A stretch of 64,000 bases of DNA from Novosphingobium sp. SG751A (GTDB taxonomy: Bacteria; Pseudomonadota; Alphaproteobacteria; Sphingomonadales; Sphingomonadaceae), in contig NZ_JABGCB010000011.1 in assembly GCF_013149295.1 (NCBI RefSeq), positions 153,712-217,711 on the forward strand. Reading direction: 5' to 3'. Below the pieces are notes generated by a model that had not been told where the DNA came from, searched no databases, and saw only the letters and a program-made list of their open reading frames with translations. The position numbers and the translations under genes are program-made. Shown piece by piece: positions 57,421 to 64,000 of the stretch (positions are counted from its first letter, which is position 1; each line of letters begins with the position of its first letter).

Positions 57421-58101
57421 ATGGCTCCTGAATCGCACGATCTGCACCACACCGACCACCACCACCCCGACCTGCATCGTCGCGGGCTGATGTTCATCCT
57501 GTCGAGCCCATCGGGCACCGGCAAGACCACGATCGCCCGCCGCCTTCTGGCCGAAGATCATGCGATCAACCCCTCGGTTTCGGCCACCACCCGCACGCCC
57601 CGCCCCGGCGAGGTCGATGGCGTGGACTACTTCTTCGTCAGCCAGCAAGAATTCGACCGCATGGCGGAAAATGACGAATTCTATGAATGGGCCGAGGTTT
57701 TCGGCAATTGCTACGGCACGCCCAAGGCCCATATCCGCGCCGGGCTGAAACACGGCAAGGACTTCCTCTTCGACATCGACTGGCAGGGCACGCAGCAGCT
57801 CTATCAAAAGGACGCGCAGGACGTGGTCCGCGTTTTCCTCCTGCCCCCCAGCATCGAGGAACTGCACCGCCGCCTCTCGGGCCGCGGCACCGACAGCGCC
57901 GAAGTCATCAACGCCCGCATGGACCGCGCCCGCGCCGAAATCAGCCACTGGGACGCCTATGACTATGTCGTGGTGAACGAGGATCTGGACGAATGCTATG
58001 AGCAGGTGAAGCTGATCCTGGCCTCGGAGCGTTTGCGGCGCAAGCGGCAGACCGGACTGATCCCGTTTGTGCGCGGGCTGTTGCGGACCAAGCATGGGTG
58101 A
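57421..58101 (+). CDS. gmk: Guanylate kinase
   Basis: 226 aa. P-loop SSPSGTGKTTIARRLL, GMP-binding STRTPRPGEVDGVDYFFV (here TTRTPRPG), and FLFDIDWQGTQQLY with the lid loop are intact. It converts GMP to GDP with ATP. The N-terminus is an unusual His-rich extension (HDLHHTDHHHPDLHRRG) of about 20 residues before the fold begins; the only nearby alternative start (57490) would clip the first strand. A repeat begins 19 bp after the stop. Confidence 0.96.
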   Translation: MAPESHDLHHTDHHHPDLHRRGLMFILSSPSGTGKTTIARRLLAEDHAINPSVSATTRTPRPGEVDGVDYFFVSQQEFDRMAENDEFYEWAEVFGNCYGTPKAHIRAGLKHGKDFLFDIDWQGTQQLYQKDAQDVVRVFLLPPSIEELHRRLSGRGTDSAEVINARMDRARAEISHWDAYDYVVVNEDLDECYEQVKLILASERLRRKRQTGLIPFVRGLLRTKHG

Positions 58102-58120
58102 ATTTGTGCGGGGGTGATTT

Positions 58121-58356
58121 TGCCTCCGGCGGGCAAAGGGACCTGTCCCTTTGCAATCCCATTAATGGGGTGGTGTGGGGTTGGCGGCGTAGCGCCAATG
58201 CGATTTAAAGCCTGCGGCGCGGCGGCCTCGCGCTAATAGGCGCCGCAGGCTTTAACATTCAAACATCGCGCCCGACACCCATTGGCCGCCCCCCATGGCG
58301 CAACCTCGACAGTAACGGGATTGCAAAGGGCCACCGCCCTTTGCCCGCCGGAGGCA
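58121..58356. repeat. Composite palindromic element, copy 7 (short arm left, A-A type, chimeric right end)
   Basis: Left end TGCCTCCGGCGGGCAAAGGG with hairpin CAAAGGGACCTGTCCCTTTG; centre AAAGCCTGCGGCGCGGCG (from 58207) with GGCGCCGCAGGCTTT (to 58253); right end CAAAGGGCCACCGCCCTTTG then GCCGGAGGCA. Just inside the right hairpin it carries CTCGACAGTAACGGGA, the sequence that normally precedes hairpin B, so a long arm of B type is joined to hairpin A. It fills most of the 299-bp gap between gmk and the next gene. Confidence 0.93.
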
Positions 58357-58400
58357 CCCTTCCCCTTGAAGCCCCAGACACACCCCGCTAAACCCCTGTA

Positions 58401-59069
58401 ATGAACCAGCCGCAAACCGCCCCCAACATCCCGCTTTCGCTTTTCGCCGGCTCGCTGCTGTATGGCGGCCTGTGCGTTCTGGCGGGTGTGCTGGGGACAA
58501 AGATCGCCGATCTTGGCACATGGCCTCTCCTTGGCAATCTGGCGGTGGAGAGCGGGATTTTCGCTTTCCTGATCCTTGTCGTGCTGGGCAGCGCAACGGC
58601 GGAGCTGCATGGCACAGCGACGGCCAACCGTCTGGTTCGCTTTGGTTTTGTGCCGTTGATTGTGTCGATGGCGCTGTTGATGATCGTCATCCACGCCGTG
58701 CCGCCCGCCCCGTTCTGGCCAGATCAGCCCGCCTTTGCCCATCTGTTGGGTCAGGGCGCGCGGATGCAATTCGCCGGACTTTGCTCCTATGGCACCTCGC
58801 AAACGCTTAATGTCTATGTCTTTTCGCGCCTAGCGCGGGGCAAGGACGGCAAACACCTGTGGCTGCGCGCCTGGGCGGCCAGCCTGCTCAGCCAGATCGT
58901 TGATACGCTGATCTTCATCACCATCAGCTTTTACGGCGTGCTTGACCTTGGTCCCTTGATGAAGGGTCAGATCATTTCCAAGCTGGTGCTTTCCACGATC
59001 ATGGTTCCGCCGCTGATCTATCTGTTTGTATCGCTTGGGCGCTGGCTTGATCGCGAAAAGGCAGCATAA
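58401..59069 (+). CDS. VUT-family transporter, queuosine-precursor type (YhhQ-like)
   Basis: 222 aa with six hydrophobic helices. YGGLCVLAGVLGTKIADLG opens the fold, and ARGKDGKHLWLRAWAASLLS plus QIVDTLIFITISFYGVL match the VUT/YhhQ family, which takes up preQ1 or queuosine precursors. No queuosine riboswitch was recognised upstream, where a repeat element sits instead. The function follows from the family name only. Confidence 0.82.
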   Translation: MNQPQTAPNIPLSLFAGSLLYGGLCVLAGVLGTKIADLGTWPLLGNLAVESGIFAFLILVVLGSATAELHGTATANRLVRFGFVPLIVSMALLMIVIHAVPPAPFWPDQPAFAHLLGQGARMQFAGLCSYGTSQTLNVYVFSRLARGKDGKHLWLRAWAASLLSQIVDTLIFITISFYGVLDLGPLMKGQIISKLVLSTIMVPPLIYLFVSLGRWLDREKAA

Positions 59070-59111
59070 AAAACACTTCTATTCCGCCAAAAGCGCGGTA
59101 AACGGCGCGCC

Positions 59112-60023
59112 ATGAACGACTCCACCGCATCCCTGCTCGCCAAAGCCGAAACGCTGATTGAGGCCCTGCCCTATCTCAAGCGTTACGAAGGGCGCACTTT
59201 CGTTGTGAAATACGGCGGCCATGCGATGGGCGATCCTGCGCTGGCGCAGGATTTTGCCGAGGATATCGTGCTTTTGAAGGCCGTGGGCATCAACCCCGTG
59301 GTCGTCCATGGCGGCGGTCCGCAGATCGGGCGGATGCTCAAAGCGCTGGGCATCGAATCGCAATTCGTCAACGGCTTGCGCGTGACCGACAAGGCCACCG
59401 CCGAGGTTGCCGAAATGGTCCTCTCCGGCGCGATCAACAAGGAACTGGTCAGCTGGATCAGCAAGGCGGGCGGCAAGGCCGTCGGCATTTCCGGCAAGGA
59501 CGGCGCGCTGGTCACGGCGCGCAAGGTCGAGGCGCAAAAGCTGGGCAAGGCCATCGAGGACCCCGACAGCGGTGAGGCCATCGTGGTGGACCTGGGCTAT
59601 GTGGGCGAACCCGATCACATCGACACTTCGATCCTGGAAACCCTGTCGAGCGCGGGCCTGATCCCGGTCATCGCCCCCATCGCGGTGGGCCATGATGGCG
59701 AGACCTACAATATCAACGCCGACACGATGGCAGGCGCGATTGCCGCTGCGATCGGCGCTGCTCGCCTGTTCCTGCTGACCGACGTTCCGGGCGTGCTGGA
59801 CAAGGACAAGAACCTGCTGACCGATCTGACGCCTGCGGACATTGAGGCGCTGGCCGAAGATGGTACGATCAGCGGCGGCATGATCCCCAAGCTGGCCACC
59901 TGCACCCATGCGGTGGAGGCCGGATGCGAAGCCGCCGTCGTGCTGGACGGCCGCGTCCCCCATGCCATGTTGCTGGAATTCTTCACCAGCAAGGGCGCGG
60001 GCACGCTGATCCGCAAGGCTTAA
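59112..60023 (+). CDS. argB: Acetylglutamate kinase
   Basis: 303 aa amino-acid kinase of arginine biosynthesis. [12 protein letters not shown] binds the phosphate donor and [13 protein letters not shown] binds acetylglutamate; [20 protein letters not shown] and [13 protein letters not shown] follow. The N-terminal helix ([20 protein letters not shown]) is typical of the arginine-sensitive hexameric form, so feedback inhibition by arginine is likely. Distance to the previous gene is 42 bp. Confidence 0.97.
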   Translation: MNDSTASLLAKAETLIEALPYLKRYEGRTFVVKYGGHAMGDPALAQDFAEDIVLLKAVGINPVVVHGGGPQIGRMLKALGIESQFVNGLRVTDKATAEVAEMVLSGAINKELVSWISKAGGKAVGISGKDGALVTARKVEAQKLGKAIEDPDSGEAIVVDLGYVGEPDHIDTSILETLSSAGLIPVIAPIAVGHDGETYNINADTMAGAIAAAIGAARLFLLTDVPGVLDKDKNLLTDLTPADIEALAEDGTISGGMIPKLATCTHAVEAGCEAAVVLDGRVPHAMLLEFFTSKGAGTLIRKA

Positions 60024-60042
60024 TCGCGAATTGGCGATGTTT

Positions 60043-60093
60043 TGCAGGAATCCTTTCCTGCACCCTTGCTAAATTTGTAAGCAACACTTACAA
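60043..60093. promoter_or_regulatory. Two adjacent inverted repeats between argB and the YggT gene
   Basis: TGCAGGAA-TCCT-TTCCTGCA (60043-60062) is an 8-bp stem 20 bp after argB with no T-tract. TTGTAAG-CAACA-CTTACAA (60075-60093) is a perfect 7-bp inverted repeat 81 bp before the YggT start, the size of a dimeric-regulator site. The first could be a 3' hairpin of argB, the second an operator for yggT-folD; both by inspection only. Confidence 0.4.
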
Positions 60094-60173
60094 TCCTTCC
60101 TCAGCGCTCCGGTTGCGCGCGTGGCTTGCCTCGGCTAGGCCACACGCTCTGCCATTGGGAGAGGAAGCGCCCC

Positions 60174-60467
60174 GTGATTAACGAAGTGATTATCCCCATA
60201 CTGTTGTTGTTGGCCGATATCGTGTCAACGGCCGTTCTGGTTCAGGTCGTTCTCGGGTTGCTGATCAGCTTCAACGTCGTAAACCTGCATAATCCGCTGG
60301 TTTCCGGCATCTGGCAGGCGCTCAACGCGATTCTGGAGCCGATGTTAAGGCCGATCCGCCGGTTGATGCCACACACCGGCTTTATCGACCTTTCGCCGAT
60401 GGCGCTGCTGGTGCTGATTCGCATCGTCATCATCTTGCTGGTTTACATTGGGAATCATTACGGATGA
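60174..60467 (+). CDS. YggT family integral membrane protein
   Basis: 97 aa with two hydrophobic blocks: [20 protein letters not shown] (plus LGLLISF) and [20 protein letters not shown]. YggT proteins have been linked to membrane homeostasis and cell shape, but the biochemical role is unknown. GTG at 60174 was chosen because GAGGAAG lies about 6 nt upstream. It overlaps folD by 4 bp (ATGA). Confidence 0.85.
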   Translation: MINEVIIPILLLLADIVSTAVLVQVVLGLLISFNVVNLHNPLVSGIWQALNAILEPMLRPIRRLMPHTGFIDLSPMALLVLIRIVIILLVYIGNHYG

Positions 60468-61378
60468 GCGAGAACAAAATTATCGACGGGAAGGAATTTG
60501 CCGAAAGGCTGCGCGCACGTATCGGCGTGCTGGCTGGTGAGTTCGAGGCCAAGGCCGGGCGCAAGGCGGGTCTTGCCGTGGTGCTGGTGGGCGAGGATCC
60601 GGCCAGTCAGGTCTATGTGTCCTCCAAGGGCAAGCAGACCGTGGCGGCGGGCATGAACAGCTTTGAACACAAGCTGGCAGCGGACGCCAGCGAGGAAGAA
60701 CTGCTGGCCGTGGTGGAAAGCCTCAACGCCGATCCGGCGGTCGATGGCATTCTGGTCCAGCTTCCCCTGCCCCGCCATATGGACGAGCAGAAGGTGATTG
60801 CCACCATCGACCCGGACAAGGATGTCGACGGCTTCCACGTCACGAATGCGGGCCGTCTGGCCGTGGGCCAGGCCGGCTATGTGCCCTGCACGCCGCTGGG
60901 TTGCCTGATGCTGCTCGAAGACCGTCTGGGCGACCTCAAGGGCCTGAATGCCGTGGTGATCGGGCGCAGCAACATCGTGGGCAAGCCCATGGCGCAACTG
61001 CTGCTGTCGGCCAATTGCACCGTCACCATCGCCCATCGCCACACCAAGGATCTGGCCGAAGTCGTGCGGCGCAGCGACATTGTCGTGGCCGCCGTGGGCG
61101 TGCCCGAAATGGTCAAGGGCGACTGGATCAAGCCGGGCGCGACCGTGATCGACGTGGGCATCAACCGCCTGCCCCCCGCCGAAGGCAAGACCAAGGGCCG
61201 GATCGTGGGCGATGTCGATTATCAAGGCGCTGTTCAGGTGGCGGGCGCCATTACTCCGGTGCCGGGCGGCGTTGGCCCCATGACAATTGCGGTGCTGCTG
61301 CGCAATGCGCTGGTGGCCGCTTATGCGCATGAAGGTCTGACGCTGGCCACTGCCGACCTGCCGGAGCATTCGATCTGA
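60464..61378 (+). CDS. folD: Bifunctional methylenetetrahydrofolate dehydrogenase / cyclohydrolase FolD
   Basis: 304 aa. It interconverts 5,10-methylene-, 5,10-methenyl- and 10-formyl-tetrahydrofolate with [24 protein letters not shown] contains the catalytic Lys and Tyr; [18 protein letters not shown] is the nucleotide motif; [20 protein letters not shown] and [13 protein letters not shown] close the family pattern. Start overlaps YggT (ATGA) and the stop overlaps the next start (TGATG), so three genes are translationally linked. Confidence 0.98.
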   Translation: MSENKIIDGKEFAERLRARIGVLAGEFEAKAGRKAGLAVVLVGEDPASQVYVSSKGKQTVAAGMNSFEHKLAADASEEELLAVVESLNADPAVDGILVQLPLPRHMDEQKVIATIDPDKDVDGFHVTNAGRLAVGQAGYVPCTPLGCLMLLEDRLGDLKGLNAVVIGRSNIVGKPMAQLLLSANCTVTIAHRHTKDLAEVVRRSDIVVAAVGVPEMVKGDWIKPGATVIDVGINRLPPAEGKTKGRIVGDVDYQGAVQVAGAITPVPGGVGPMTIAVLLRNALVAAYAHEGLTLATADLPEHSI

Positions 61379-62073
61379 TGACAAAGCCCGCCTTTCTTAC
61401 GTTTTTTGGAAGGCGGGCTTTGTCCGCATTGGTGGTTGCGGCCATGTTGCCCGGCGCGGCCATGGCCCAGCGCCCGCCCAAGGGCATGGCCACCATGTTC
61501 GCCCTGCCCAGCGACATTATCGCCCGCGAAATCGGCTTTGCCCGCGCGGTGCGCGACAAGGGCCAGTGGCAGGCGTTCCGCGATCATGGCGCGCCGGACG
61601 CGCAAATGTTTGACGGCGACAAGGTGGTGCAGGTGCAGGATTTTGCCCGCCACCGCGCCAATCCCGCCCAGCCCCTGCAATGGCAGGTCCACAATGTCTG
61701 GATGAGCTGCGACGGCGCCACGGCCATTTCCTATGGCGGATGGCAGGCAGGCTCGGCCCATGGCTGGTTCTCCACCGTGTGGCAGCGGCAGAAGAAAGGG
61801 CAGTATCTCTTCGTGCTGGATCAGGGCGGCGCCACCGACAAACCGATGGCCGAACCCGAATGGGCCGAAGCCAAGGTCGCCGAGTGCGGCCCGCGCGGGC
61901 AAAAGGCGCTGGAATTCACGCCGCCGGTGGTGGGGGAACATTTGTCCGGCCAAAGCAGCGACCATTCGCTCGAATGGTCCACCTCGGCCCGCCCCGACGG
62001 CACGCGCGACTATGTTGTCAGCGTCAAAATCGCGGGCAAGATGAGCGAAGTGCTGCGCCGCGCCTCGAAATAG
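61378..62073 (+). CDS. Exported protein of unknown function (231 aa)
   Basis: Signal peptide about 1-30: [20 protein letters not shown] ending AAMLPGAAMA|QRPP. The mature part has DIIAREIGFARAVRDKGQWQ followed by FRDHGAPDAQMFDGDKVVQV and later VHNVWMSCDGATAISYGGWQ, consistent with a DUF4440/NTF2-like fold by appearance, but this is a weak call. It overlaps folD by 1 bp (TGATG), and its first 16 codons form a strong hairpin. A downstream start is possible, but it would lose the signal peptide. Confidence 0.75.
   Translation: MTKPAFLTFFGRRALSALVVAAMLPGAAMAQRPPKGMATMFALPSDIIAREIGFARAVRDKGQWQAFRDHGAPDAQMFDGDKVVQVQDFARHRANPAQPLQWQVHNVWMSCDGATAISYGGWQAGSAHGWFSTVWQRQKKGQYLFVLDQGGATDKPMAEPEWAEAKVAECGPRGQKALEFTPPVVGEHLSGQSSDHSLEWSTSARPDGTRDYVVSVKIAGKMSEVLRRASK
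61381..61423 (+). promoter_or_regulatory. 14-bp stem-loop at the very start of the gene after folD
   Basis: ACAAAGCCCGCCTT (61381-61394) and AAGGCGGGCTTTGT (61410-61423) are perfect inverted repeats with a 15-nt loop containing six T. It begins at codon 2 of the downstream gene and follows the folD stop by 2 bp. It could act as an attenuator or as the folD terminator with coding sequence laid over it, and it would hinder translation initiation. Confidence 0.55.
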
Positions 62074-62113
62074 GCCCCTTTTGCTGAACCTCACGCTGGG
62101 GTAAGGCAAGGGC

Positions 62114-63947
<1,834 letters not shown>

Positions 63948-63962
63948 ATATTCTCCTTCTTC

Positions 63963-64000
63963 TCACATATTGGGATAATTGGGCCCACCGCCGCCTTCGG
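63963..64000 (-). CDS. C-terminal end of an unidentified gene (partial)
   Basis: On the minus strand the window ends with codons for EGGGGPNYPNM followed by TGA. The Gly-rich end looks like a real C-terminus, and the gap to repeat copy 8 (15 bp) fits the pattern of other copies, but only 12 codons are visible and no family is assigned. Confidence 0.4.
   Translation of the reverse strand, partial: EGGGGPNYPNM

Overview
The window looks like chromosomal DNA of a high-GC alphaproteobacterium of the Sphingomonadales, close to Novosphingobium or Sphingobium. This rests on gene content and order, not on a database search: a SerS-SurE-LytM/RimO neighbourhood, the ybgC-tolQRAB-pal cluster next to hisE and a HIT protein, UPF0262 beside dnaB, metXW divergent from hisC-tyrA, and ftsEX followed by ydcF- and plsC-like genes. 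Almost every base is in a compact housekeeping gene. There is one tRNA (Leu-GAG), and no rRNA, CRISPR array, transposase or prophage was seen.

Layout. 1-8.3 kb: the edge of an NsrR-like repressor, hcp, a TetR-controlled tandem pair of secreted metallo-beta-lactamase-fold proteins, an AraC/P450 divergent pair, and dctA with a hairpin over its ribosome binding site. 8.6-19.1 kb: serS, surE, a degenerate LytM factor, a frameshifted GGCT-like gene, rimO, a CinA-domain protein, YqgE, TelA and an XpaC-like partner. 19.2-20.4 kb: rplK-rplA. 20.6-26.5 kb: a probable catabolic island (IclR regulator, MetE-like methyltransferase, two MDR dehydrogenases, two SnoaL-like proteins). 26.5-37.4 kb: cdd, a GH25-like protein, dnaB, rpoZ, an SGNH hydrolase, ftsH, metXW, hisC-tyrA. 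37.7-42.9 kb: plsC-like, ydcF-like, ftsX, ftsE, a zinc-ribbon protein, tRNA-Leu, and a ParD-like gene coupled to map. 43-47.6 kb: a ferredoxin-reductase-like flavoprotein, a MocR regulator divergent from an EamA exporter, a J-domain protein. 47.7-58.1 kb: tol-pal, hisE, hisF/A/H/B, sspB, gmk. 58.4-64 kb: a queuosine-precursor-type transporter, argB, YggT, folD, a secreted protein, a MarC protein, a nitronate-monooxygenase-like gene, and the last codons of one more gene.

The most striking feature lies between the genes: eight copies of one 216-239 bp composite palindromic element, about one per 8 kb. Each has a central AAAGCCTGCGGCGC/GCGCCGCAGGCTTT hairpin and an outer hairpin at each end. The short arm always ends in hairpin A (core CAAAGGGACTCGTCCCTTTG, flanked by TGCCTCCGGCGGG). 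The long arm ends either in A or in a different hairpin B (GCGAGGGTCTAGACCCTCGC). Stems are kept by paired substitutions, the long-arm end sits 6-22 bp after a stop codon in seven of eight copies, and one copy splits the his operon and apparently supplies the Shine-Dalgarno of hisF. The family looks like a non-autonomous mobile element, possibly reused as a transcript 3' end.

Other regulatory structure includes near-perfect palindromes in several divergent promoters (NsrR/hcp, TetR/MBL, MocR/EamA, dehydrogenase/SnoaL), three half-sites before the ParD-like gene, and two hairpins placed to affect translation (dctA, and the gene after folD).
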